Source: Angiostrongylus vasorum (taxonomy: Eukaryota; Nematoda; Chromadorea; Rhabditida; Metastrongylidae). From it: a stretch of DNA of 64,000 nt. Both the position numbers and the translations under genes were made by a program. The stretch covers positions 949,501-1,013,500 of the forward strand of contig JADANN010000398.1 in the NCBI GenBank assembly GCA_018806985.1, read 5' to 3'. Under the pieces are notes generated by a model that was given only the letters and a program-made list of their open reading frames with translations, ran no database searches and was not told the origin of the DNA. Below are positions 10,191 to 22,900 of the stretch, piece by piece. Positions within the stretch are counted from its first letter, which is position 1; every line of letters begins with the position of its first letter.

Positions 10191-10991
10191 CAATGAAATA
10201 ATGTACATTGATCGTTCGTAGCAAGGTTAAATGAAATTTGATTTACAATGGTACATGTGCACTATAACAGATGATCTTTATTAAACAATATTTATTCCCA
10301 GATCTTAATATAACTTTCATCGAAAGAGTGAGTAGCATCGCCACAACAGTTAATATTCCATGTATCTCACGACGGCTGTTTAGAGTACTCATCTTCTGAG
10401 GGGAACTAGAGATAATTGAGTGCATATAAAGTTAAACATAATGCACACTGCCCCTCAGAAGATTGGTACTAGGTCAGGTCACCTCGGTGTATTGGGGATA
10501 AATTTCAGTTTATTGGTGAAAACCAATATTTATACCGAGAATATGTATAGTTTTGAACAAGTAGGATTAATTGTTCAATTGAGGCACTGACCATAACGAC
10601 AACATGTACAAAAACTAAACAAGACTAACCTAGTCCGCTCCACTAAGAATATATTAAGTTATAAGACATCGTATTCCTATTGCAATAATATCTACCACGA
10701 TACAATTCTGCTCTAAACTAAATAAAAAGGTCTCTTCGAAGGGACTCAAAAAAGCTCCTAAGAGGGCTACCTAAAAGAGAAAGGTCGGAAAAAATGGATA
10801 GTACACTTAAACCATACAGCAATGAAAGTGAACGTATCTGGGCGAAAATACCGGTTTTAAACAAGGCTTACCAGCAATAAACATAAATACAATTAATAAG
10901 TGTAAAAAATGAGCGTCGCGTTTGGAACAGCAAAAATCGAAGATCGAAAAAGGTAGAAGATATATCAATATACAAAAAAGCGCAAGAACTA
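10191..10991. other. Intergenic DNA below the Raptor stop codon
   Basis: This holds the presumed Raptor 3' untranslated region (just below 10992 on the minus strand) and AT-rich DNA. No gene or known repeat was recognised. A short minus-strand frame near 10243-10425 looks hydrophobic but has no splice or family support. Confidence 0.4.
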
Positions 10992-13900
10992 CTAAAGACT
11001 AGCCTTAGGTTGTCCGAAAACACTAATTGTACCATCGTTTGAAGCAACAGCAATCATGCATCTAAACTGAATGTTGCAAAAGCAAGAAAAAAAGACCCGA
11101 AACAATTTGACACAAAAGAATCAAAACATACTTACTTGGATACTTGGAAGACCCGTCCTCACAGGTTGCGCGGGTCCCAGCACAAAGCCTTTTTTTCGGA
11201 GTTTTATTGGTTTAGCCACTGTGATTCCCTGGAGTCCCGAGGTCAGCCTAGCCAAAGACTGCCCCCAGGTCGTTACCACCATAGGCAGTCGACGCCTTTA
11301 CTGAATTAGAGGGGGAATTTGCCACCATGCCACTAGTTTGGTACCAGGACGGTGACGGGTCTCGGTGTTGATTTACTCTTGGCTGGGTTTCCTAATGGAA
11401 ACACCGAACTCCTTCTCAGCTTGAGAGACCCTGCCAGTGGACGAATGCCTCAGCTGTGCTTCACAGCCCGACACTCAATAACACCTCCCAGCCACGACGA
11501 GGGCGGTAAACCGTTGGGAGAAGAATCTCCCAAAAATCAAAACATATATGAGATAGCGAACCTGAGCTTGTGCATTGCAACTGCAGATAAGCTTTGCGCA
11601 CCACGTTCAGAATCTCCCAGTCGAATTACAGAAAGAGGAACACCGCAGATGTCGTACAACTTTACTTCGGATTTGTAAACGCAACCGAACATCTCAGCAT
11701 TCTTATGGACAATAAGGTTTTTCAAATGTTCACGGGCCCTATGCTCCGATTCCATTTCAACGACAGGAACCTGCAGCGAATATTGACAGTCAATGAAAGA
11801 AGAAACCAAAGAAGCAAAGCAACACCGCAAATATAATTAATCGAAAAACAATGTAATTGGTCACAACAGAGGCACGTAAGTAACACAGTGATGTCCAACA
11901 GTACGATAAGTATTTCGTTCCAACTCGTCTCACGGTAATCGAGCTTCTTGCGTCGTCCGATTCCTAAGACTTCGGAACGCCCAGTACGGCTAACCCAAAA
12001 CGGCTTACAGATCAGAAGATGGAATTCGACTGGCAACAACATTTATAGAGAAGACCGACCGAAAATCGTCAAGCAGCAACTGAAATCACATCCAGAATCC
12101 GTAGACCTTCATAGATGACAGATCCGAGAAAACGAAATCGAATAGAAGTGCTGAGGCCCGCGTAGTGTTACAAGGGATGTAGAGTGATGTAAATAAATTA
12201 GCTTCGATAATTTATTTAATTTCCTGTCCGTAGATTAAACAATGTTTCTGAAAGTGAAGCATGGAAGAGTGCTAGGGAAAACGATTGAAAGCAAATGATA
12301 AGAGAAGAGACTTTAAAATGAAATAGCAATTGGGAAAGACTGGTTTAAAACCGAGTTGAAAAAGAATGTACTGTGGCTGCTTAAATAACACAAAAAAAAG
12401 ACGTTCTCGTTCATGCTGTATGAACATGGCTGTGAGGTCAACAAGTAGTATCAAGGACGAATCTTTAGCCAAACTTTTCTTTTATTCCAAAGATTTTTCT
12501 CTATTAGACCTCACTTAGTCCCCAAGAGAAGCGCTATGCATTCGACTTCATCAGTCATCGGTTAAAGGTGACTGAATGCATATCTGGCCTACACAGTGGC
12601 TTGCGATGGCCTCACTATGTATAAGCTAGTTCGGACAGAAATGCACGATTGGTAATGCAGTCTTTATTGTATACTTTTAGTAGATTTTTTTCGAACACTA
12701 TATAGTTGTATATCAATTCAAAGCTAATTTTACGAACCTTAGCATCGTATAATCGAATTACAATATAAAACGCATTCTAGGCGAATTTTCTACGTTAGGA
12801 ATTGAGATGTCCAAAGAGCAATCCTGATAGGTTAGTCGTTAAGAATTCAAACTAGGCGCATATAGAGAGAAGGATCGAAATATTAATGAGATATGCGATT
12901 AAGGAAGTGCTAACGAACGCATTGTGGAACGCTAGCTTGCAAAATTTTGTCGTTATAAATTCGACCATGGAGATGAAGAATGTTGGAGAAGCTTTCTGCT
13001 ACTGAGAACGATGAACTGAAGGCTTTGTGTGAGTATTTCTACTGTTTCAGAGCATTTAAAGAAAACTGGAAAGCCGATCGACAAGCTCGACAAATGGATG
13101 CAGTACGAATTGAAAGAAAACCAAACCTGCCGCTTCAAAAGATTGTCAGCAATCTTGCGCAACAAGAACGACAAGGTTATAGACACTATTGTGACCTTGT
13201 ACGAGAAATGGATCTACTACAACAACCAGCGACGAAGTGTTCAGTGGGTAGACGATCGCGATCAAACTCCGCAGCACTACTCAGAAGAGAAATTATACCG
13301 AAAGAAAGTTATGCTGACCATTCGTTGCCATGTATCTGGTTTAATCAATCACAGTTTACTGAACCGGTGTTAAACAACTAAAGCGGATAAGTACGTCCAG
13401 TGATCGACGACACACACCAGAAATTTCAACGGCTGCGTCCTTCATTGGTGAACAGAAACAGACAGTCCTCCTCCAGGATCAGGCGCGGTCACACATCCCA
13501 CTGACGCTGCAAAGGTTGAAGGAGTTGGGTTAAGAAGCTTTTCCCCATCCATCTTGCTCCCAAAACTCTTCACCTACCCACTACCACTTCAAACAGCATC
13601 TCGATAACTTTTTTTGTGAAAAATACTTCAGGAACCAAATCGAGGCCGACAGTCCCTTCAATGACTTCACCGGACCAAGAAGTCCAGAATTCCTAAGCAA
13701 CCGAGATAACTGAACTTGTTTCTCATTAGTAGAAATAGTAGGAATTAAAATAGAATAGAATAATATTAATTAATATTAATTAATAGAATTAACTTAGTAG
13801 AAATATGTAGGTTCTAACGGATTCTAAAATTCGATTATGTCCAGACAGTTTCTACAACTTGTAGACCCTGGAGAGATTAAAGGCGTTGGATCGAGGCGAC

Positions 13901-16900
13901 AACCACAGGTCACCTTTAACCACCACGGCACACGCGTTTTGAAAAGAAAACGGATAAATCTCTCGGTGTTGACCAATCCCTGAGAGATGCGCCACGCATT
14001 CGACTTCATTAATCATCGTTAGAGGTTACTGAATGCATATCTGACCTTTACAATGGTCGCAGTGGTCTATGTATTGTGCCAGTGTTGCTATCCTCCCAGA
14101 CAAGTCTGTTACCAATATGCCGACTCCGGAGGGATGAAAGACTTGGCGAGCCTACGGCATCGGGATTGATCCCAGGAGTATGGCAGGGCGTCTCTGCCCA
14201 CTGTGCTACGTGCGCTCCTCCGCATTTTAACACTTGTGTTGATTAGTCAAAAAATAATATATGGCATTAACTCTCACCATGTGGTTTAGACAACGATACT
14301 GATGTGGTCGAACAAAAAAACGTAGTTAAACACAGACTGTTGTCGACGTTTGAAACTCGACTATGTTTCGCATAAAGTTCCATTAATATCTTTTGCCACA
14401 AATTTTATAAACAACCAAAAGAACAGACCTACCTTGAACATTCTCGGTTCCCAAACGCAGACACTTCCGGTTTCATCAGCAGCTGCAACAATGGCGGTAC
14501 CCTTGCTGTTTACTCGGATCGCAACTCCTACTATGCGTGCTGCTAAGTCGTGAAATGACATGACTGGGGACTCTTTACCAGAAACGCGAATATCATGGAT
14601 GTTCAGTACACCATCACGATAACCAGCCGCAATGAGATCATTGTGGTCGAGTTCACCAGAGAGCGCTGATACTGCACCTTTCCTTACAGCTACTGCAATA
14701 TCTTGAGAAGTTCTCTCGTAGTGGGCATCCCACACTCGTATTACACGCACATTGCCACCACAAACTAAGCGACCTGTGTCTTGACTCCAACTGAAAATGT
14801 ATAACACCAATAAATTTAAGACCTAATCATGGCGAGGAATTGAAAATATATTCAGTTATTAAAGCTAAAGCTCTACAACACTCGTTGTTGATTAATTCCT
14901 GTGGAATGCGCCATGCATTCGACTTCATCAGGCATCGTTGGAGGTGGGTGAATGCATATCTGGCCTTTATAATAACTTGCGGTGGCCTACCGATGTATCG
15001 AGCCAGTGCTGCTATCCTCCCAGACTTGTCTGGTAGCAATTTGTCGACCCCGCCGGGATGGAAGGCTTGGTGAGCTTTGAGCGGGGGAACCAATCTCATA
15101 TGTATTACATATGTATTGGTATTGTGGGGTACTTCCGACCACTGCGCCACACGCGCCCCTACATTCAGTCATTATCAACTAAAAACTTTAACGGTGATAT
15201 AAGAAAGAAGGAAAAAATAGAAATCTCACTACACAGAAGGAAACCATCTCAGGGTGCTTGTCATTGGTGACTAAACAAAAAACTGGACCAAAAATACACC
15301 ATTTAATTCCACATGTTCATTCTATTTGAATAAACGACCGTCACTAACTCATATAAGGTAACTGGACCGGAATGGTTCGCAATCGGTAATCGTGACTGGT
15401 CGCATAGTGGATTTGATGCAGTGACGAGTTGAGGTATATCTTCTATTTCGTGCGAGTGAATATTGTACGAAAGATCCCACACCTTAAAATTTTAGTCTTC
15501 ATAGGTGTAGTATATTGAAATCTATGTGGAAATCGGCAACAGGAATATAGAGACACTCACTCTTACAATACCGGTAGCCGATCCGCACAGCAACATTTCG
15601 TGAGACATCTCGTTTATGACTATCGCTGAAGTTGTTTTGTCCTTAAGTTTTCGTAGTATATAATATATTTCGAAATGAAAAACGAACAATAACTGTAATA
15701 CAGCCACAATGAAAAACTAGCTGAGAGAAAGGCGAAACGAAGGACCCGCATGGTGTGGTGGTAAACGCGTTAGCCCCAGCAAAGGGTAATAGCGCGTTCG
15801 TTCCCCACCAGAGACACCTGCAGTTCGGAGTCTTGGAAATAACCCAGCACCATTGTGGTTGTACCTGATATAATACACCGGCGTGAAAAATTATGATAGG
15901 CAGTAGATAAAAAAGTTAACATAGTAGCTGTAATATGGGAAAGAATTTGCAGAAATCAAAATAAACAACTCACAGAATTGAACGGATTTCCGCCATTGCA
16001 GAGGAATCTTTGAGCAAGACTACTATGTGTTTTTTCATAGCGAGTAATAAATATTTCATCACCATCTGTGGTATATATACTCTTTCGCAACATCGAGAAT
16101 GAAACAACAGTAGGGCACGTCGGAACTCTCGTAGTAGTCAACGATGTGTCACACGGCACCGTTTTGAAGACTTCAAATTCGGTATGCGCCTGTTGTTTCT
16201 GTCCTTGTTCGACAAAAATTGTCCAGTCCGTCGGATTCACCAACGTCAGCGCACGATCTGTGAAGTCCTCCACTTCTTCTTTAGAATGAATGAGATCGAG
16301 AATTGGTTGCACAAATATGCGACTGCACCATGGAACGAACTCTGAACTAAGCATGGGTTCTACGGAGCTTGCCAAGGGCGTGCCCATAGAAAACTGGCCA
16401 CGTGCCGTCGTCCCTCTCTTTGGAGTAAACGATTGCTTCAACATATCAGTAAGTTGAGAGCGCGACTCTGAACCTGTAATTAACGCTCATGTAATTGATT
16501 CAGATGGAGACTACTCATTTCTCTACCAACAGTTTCCACTCAATTATGTGTGTACTAAGGACACTATCTACAAAACAATTGCATCCACTGACGATGAAGT
16601 GATGAGCGTGAACGCACACGTTCGTCTTCGAAATAAGCGATTACACAGGACATAAATAGCGCTTAGTGTTTATAAATGGCAAATTCCACTTCATCGCAGT
16701 TACCGGGTTAGATTTTAACGTCCATAAACTAACACTATTTGTATTTCATTGCACCTCGTGCTAATAACGAATAGTGACATTTTTGAATCTTTCATTAGCT
16801 AAATCTATTTCTCACATCCAGGGTTTTGCATCATTGAAGCAACCTGCTCCTCTACCAGTGACCTTAGAAAACACTAGAGAAATTCCCCAGATAGTATAAC

Positions 16901-19900
16901 GTTGAAAGTTTTGTCACCATAGCACAAATATATAAACACATACTTCGATATCATATTTTCACACGTCAAGAAGCAGGTTGTAGAGGGTAGCCGAGGTAAG
17001 ACGTACCCACGTGGATTGGAGGCGAGCGTTAGGAAAGAGGTCGAGCCAGGGCGTCTTCACGATATATTGTTTTCGTCCCGCGTTGACATGTAAAATGTAG
17101 GTCAAGAGTGGTATTGACAGGAATTCCGAAATAGTACAACCAGAGCACTGCCAGGTCTTTCCCACGGGTATTCGTCAGCACTTGTGGATCAGATGGAGAT
17201 TTGCTGCTCTGCTACTCAGATTTTTCCAGGACGTTTGCTTTTTTTATGACGGCAATGAATATTGAGATGAGTTGACCGACTCCTCTAAGATGATGTAAGC
17301 GGCCGAACATTCAACCATAACCATATTTTGTAATATTCTATGAAGAAGAAGGGCCAACTTCATAAAGTCATCATTCATCTTGAAGATGCAGTTGGCTAAG
17401 AAGTCAGACAACGAAAGAACTACGGAACTCAGCTAGACAATGGGTAAGTTAGTGCATTAGTATTTGTAGAGAACTCATCTACTAATGGATGGGAAGGTCA
17501 TTTAATTGGTTAGAAGACAGCAACACGAACCATATAAGTACAAGTGCTCGTTGTCAACATGAGCACCCTTATAGGGAACCCTTTATTAAACAATGAAAAA
17601 GAAATTGAAACATTATTGGGTTCAAGCGGTGTATTGAGAAAACAACGAACCTCTAGGCGTAAGTGGAAAATGTGAAGGCATTGATAATTTCCGCTGTTGT
17701 ACTTGTTTTGACGGACGCTGAAGAGTCGAGGAGCTCGGTTTCGTTACAGAAGAATGATGATTAAAATCTCCGTTAGGTGTTCCAAAATCAGCGTCATTAC
17801 ACGGGGATAACATATTTAGATTCATATTTCCTTCCGATGGTAATACAGAAGTGCCAGCCGTCACAGGGCTACCAATCATAAACCTTACTCCACCTCCTTC
17901 ATTGTCACTACTTTTCATTGATTTCGACGAACTGTCCGTCACAGTAACTTCATCAAAAGACGTCCCTCCAGATGGTAATGGTGTCTCGACTTTTGGAATA
18001 GTTGCAAGACTCGACACTTTTTCAATCTTTTCATTCAGAGCTGTAGCGCTGTTCTGAAGCTCCATTGCTACAAATTCCACCCTTCGAACCAATTTTTGAG
18101 CCATCCGAGCAATCTTCTCTACAGGATCAAGGGATAATCGCAGCAACGCTAACCAGGTTCGTTCTAGAGGTCCTTTAAAATTTTTGTTTTCCAAGTAGCT
18201 GAGCTGCTTTATGGCTCTCTCCCTGAACGCAACATCACTTTCAGACGGACCAGTGTATTCTGATACGACTGACATCACTTGGCTGACAGAAGAGGAGAAG
18301 TAATTCCGACTTGCAAGGTCGTTCATAGTTACAACCTCTTCGACACCAACGACTGATTCACCAGGTCGCTGCCGTTTTTTATGCACAAATGACTTTCGCC
18401 CATTCAATGTTTGAAAGTACGACGAACCAGTTGCATCACTGTCTCCTAACGTAGCTGCAATGTCAACAACATTGTGCTCAAATTGGTCCTCATTTGTGTC
18501 GGCAATTATCACAATATCCAGTGTCTCCGACAAGTCCCAGAAAATCTTCGCGAAACGTTGTTCGAAATCGATTATATACCACTGAAGGGCAATCAAGAGC
18601 TCTTCGCGTACAAGAACCGATCCATCCTTTGTACATTTAAAACAAAGTTCGTCACATATTTCCTGATCTATCGTCGCTGCATGTTCGTTAGTCTCCGAGC
18701 GATTTTTTACTAGACAACCCAAGGCGTAGACAGCAGCAGCACGGACTTCAGGAGCATTGTCATCAAGCTCTTTCAGAACCTTTGCGTAAGCAACCAGGCG
18801 AACAGCTTGCCATCTGGCAGGGTCGTAATCAGCCCAAAGGCGGCCTAGTCCAATTAATATCCACAATTTCAGGAGGCGGCAGTCTTTTGCTTGATTTTCG
18901 CTTAGTAATTCAGTACAGAGATTAACATAGCCTTTCTTCGTTAAGTTCTCTTGTGCTATTCTGTAGTTGTTATGAAACAAAGATGCCAGTACAAACGCAA
19001 CGACGATTTTCTGTCGTGGAAGTGTGTCTGGATCATTCAAGATGGCTACGAAGAAATGATACCTTAACTGGACAGGTTTGGAACGGTTTGTAGGTTCGAA
19101 ACGAGTAGGTTCATCACCGTTCTCTTTAAACAATTCCAATTGTACGCTTGGATCAACAGCCAGAATCTTAGCCCATATGAAAGCAAGCCACGTTCGAAGT
19201 TCCCTTGATGTACTCTGTAGTAACTTCAGCATATAAGGAAAAATACCGACTGAAAGTGAATAGCCAACGGCCCATTGCCCAAGATCCAGGAAACGTGCAA
19301 GGAGTTCAAGAGCGCGCTGTCGATGAGCTTGACTTAGCAGAACCTGAAGAACAATAGGAAGTTGTTCAGGTGATGATTGTTTATTAACTCCGTATTCAAG
19401 CCAAACCTCAAATGCTTTCAGCTGTTCAATAAAGAACCAATTATGAGGGACATCTTGACCGTCGCCAATAATACCCGACAAATCGATTAAGGTGTTTAAG
19501 GTGGAAATAGAGCTTCTAAAAAACAAGTCTCGTCCAATCACTTGAAAATTAAGCTTAGGAGTAAGTAGGTTGTGAATATGATTGAGTGATAGGTCAAGCG
19601 TATATTCCCAAGAATCCCACAAAGGATGGTCCGCAGTACTAGGAAGAGCTGGAGAAGAGACAACATTACATCCGTTTCCAGACATTACTCGCTCAGCAAG
19701 AAGAAAGCTCCGAAATAAAGAGGCTAGCAAGAGATCCTTAAGTACTTTTACTGAATTAGTGACACCAACAAACATCAAAAACACTTGTATTGCATGCGGC
19801 TGATGCTAACCAACTGATCCAAGCATGCACTGGTATACAAAAAATTCGCTATTCGCCTATTTTTTGTGTAAGAGCTGCCGTTTAGCATCCACTCGTTTGA

Positions 19901-22900
19901 GGGACACAAAAAGCACTTCTTTTTCACGGTGTGATCTTCTACCTTTATCGAGATGCTAGCAAGTCACTAGCTGTGTTCTACCATGGTGGGAAAGCTGGTT
20001 GTACATGAGTAAGATTGTGCAGCTTCCAGAGACTTAATGTGAGACACATCTCTTTGAGCGGACCATTAATACCCCCTTGTATCTAGCGGTCGCTGATTAA
20101 ATGTTGTTGGCCGAGTAAATGTGTTCGACATAGTTCAAATATGTGCAAGCACAAGAATATATGTATGGAGCAATATATGGGCGGAATAAGTCAACCCGAG
20201 CATAGGAAAGTACACGCTGTCACATAGCATGCATTTAACCCAATAACCCCCTTCAGATGAAAATGCGCCACTTAGTGTAACCTCCAACTTACTCAGTCCC
20301 TTGAAAATACAAGTAGGGAGGTTAAAATTCTACAAGACAAAATAATGATGTACGTACTTGTCTAAATAAACGTTGAAAATCATCCCTTGGCAAAGCGTTC
20401 CACGCTATAGTATCTGTTATAGCAGTGAAAATCCAGTTTAGTTCTCCAAGAATAGTTCTTCGATCATTCAACTGACCAGGAATCTCATCAAGTAGATTAG
20501 GTGGAAATTGACTTTTCCTGCCATTTTTTATCAAATACCAAAGAATGCTTGTGTGTATGGGAGTAGTTAAACATGATGTAAATAAATCAGCAGGAAGTTC
20601 GGGATTCGTTGGCAAACGTTCATCTTCACGACATGCCGCAAGTTGAATACAATCCTGGAAAATGTATGAATAGTTCAGAGAACTGAAAAAAATTATGGGA
20701 TGACATTTAACACTTAATAGACCATGCTGACTGAGCAACTGGAGCTTTCATTACTTGAAGACCTACAATAGAATGCTTTATTTTTGCATCCTCATGGTCT
20801 GCACATATACTTGATACTTGACACTTGGATGGTCCGTCCTCATTGGTTGTGCGGGGTCCAGCATAATCTTCGTTTTTTCGGAGATCTGCTGGTTAAGCCA
20901 CTGTAGTTCCCTGGAATCCCGAGTTCAGCTTGGCCAAAGTCTGCCCCCAGGTCGTCACCACCACAGGCAGTCGCAGCCGTTGTGGATCAGAGGAAGATTT
21001 GCCACCATGCGACTTTGATACCAGGACGGTGGTGGATCCTGGTGTTGGTCTCCTATTCCTAGTACACTGGTATGTGCACATACAACTTTTTAAAAAATAT
21101 TCTTGTGCTTACGGAACTGTTTAGACGTTAAGATTACAAAAATGAAGGACGAAATTTAAAGTTTTAGGATTCTCAAGCAAAGCGTTGTAACCGCAAACAC
21201 CAACTATGTACTGGAAGACAGCGATTCGTTCAGTTCTACGGAATTTGGGTGTCTAATCGATCCAACATCCGAAACATGAGCTTCGACTTGAAAAAAAACA
21301 GGATAAATGCATTTCATGGTAGTTAACATTGTATAGGAAGAGAATTTACGAATAGTTGACAAAGACCTATACATTCCGATATTTTCTTACTTTGACCAAT
21401 AAAGCTCACAATGAAGCTGGGAGCGGTCAATATTTTTATATCGTAAAAAATAAAAAAGGATAGAGCTTTCGGCGTTGATCAATCACTGAGAGATGCACTA
21501 TGAATCCGACTTCAGTAAGTATCGTTTGAGGTGACTGAATGCATATCTGACCTATGCAATGACTCGCAGTGGCCTACCAATGTATCCAGCCAGTGCTGCT
21601 ATCCTCTCAGACAAGTCTGGTACCAATATGCAGACCCCGGAAGAACGAAGGGGCTTAGTGAGCCTGAGGCGTAATGGTCGATCCCGCGTATTGCAGGGCG
21701 TCAGCAACCAGCGCGTCACACGCGCCCATATTTTTTATTTTATAAACTTTTTATATAGTAAGTCCTCCCAACGGTTTACCGCCTCATCGTGGCTGGGTGT
21801 TCCTGGGTGTCGGACTGTGATGTACAGCGTGGGGATTCGTCCCCTCGGCATGGTCTCCCAAGCTGAGAAAGAGTCCGGCATTTCCATCAGGGAGCCTAGC
21901 TAAGAGTAAACCAATACCAGGATGCACTACTGTCTTGGTATCAAAATCGCATGGTGGCAACTCTCCCTTTGATCCACAAGGGCTGCGACTGCCTGTCGTG
22001 GTTACGACTTGGGAAGACTTTGGCTAGGGCTGTCCACGGGATTCCAGGGAACCACAATGGCTTAACCAGCAAATCTCCGAAAAATGGTGATTATGCTGGG
22101 GTCCGCACAACTAGTGAGGACGGGCAGTTCAAGTATCAAGTAAGTATCGTAAGTGTTGAAAACAGATCGCTCAGTCTCTTAATTGTCAAAGAAAATCAAA
22201 TCATGGACGAAAAAAATACTCGAAATTTCGGTCTCCGCTGAAACTTCAGTGACTCTGCTTGTTGATCAGCAGTCATATGAGAGTTGATTTTCGCTCCTGA
22301 TATTGAAGTTGACGAGACAGCTTCTTGATGAGCCAACAATTTCTTGTGCCAATCACTGCAGGTAAGCTTTCAACTATCAATAATTGAACCATTATAAACA
22401 CATGTTATCCTAATTCTCACTGCTGCAGCACCTTTTTATATTATACCCTTATAAGAAAATAAATACGATAACAATGTCATTAAATTATTCTGTGGCAGAT
22501 GAGGACTCATTCGATGCACATAAAGCTAAAAAAGACAAAGCTTTCGGCGTTGATCTATCCCTGAAGAATGAGACAGGCATTCAACTTCATTAAGCATCGT
22601 TGGAGGTGACTGAATGCATATCTGGGCTTTACAATGATTCGCCGTGGACTACCCGCCGACCGGCCCCCGTACAGACGAAGGGCTTGATGGGTCTGGGGTT
22701 TGGGAATCGATCCCATGTGCATTATTGCATGGCGCCTCCGAGTACTGCGCTACATGTGCCTCTCCGGTGCACATATTCAAACAAAATGTGGTGAACAGCA
22801 GAATAAGTGAATTACTTTCTCAAGAACTCTGGAGTGTGAAACATAACAATTGTGTACCTACTCTTCATGATCTTTGGCAAACCGCATAAACCAGTTGACG

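Noticed and set aside
17622..19784. The 720-residue open frame as a separate gene with its own start codon
   Set aside because: Its first and last codons lie in intron sequence. Phase and homology show it is the large middle exon (17651-19736) of Raptor.
20718..20762. Alternative frame of the short Raptor exon resembling the vertebrate linker ([11 protein letters not shown])
   Set aside because: It matches vertebrate Raptor loosely, but its phase fits neither neighbouring exon. The frame that fits both ends codes a Ser-rich linker instead.
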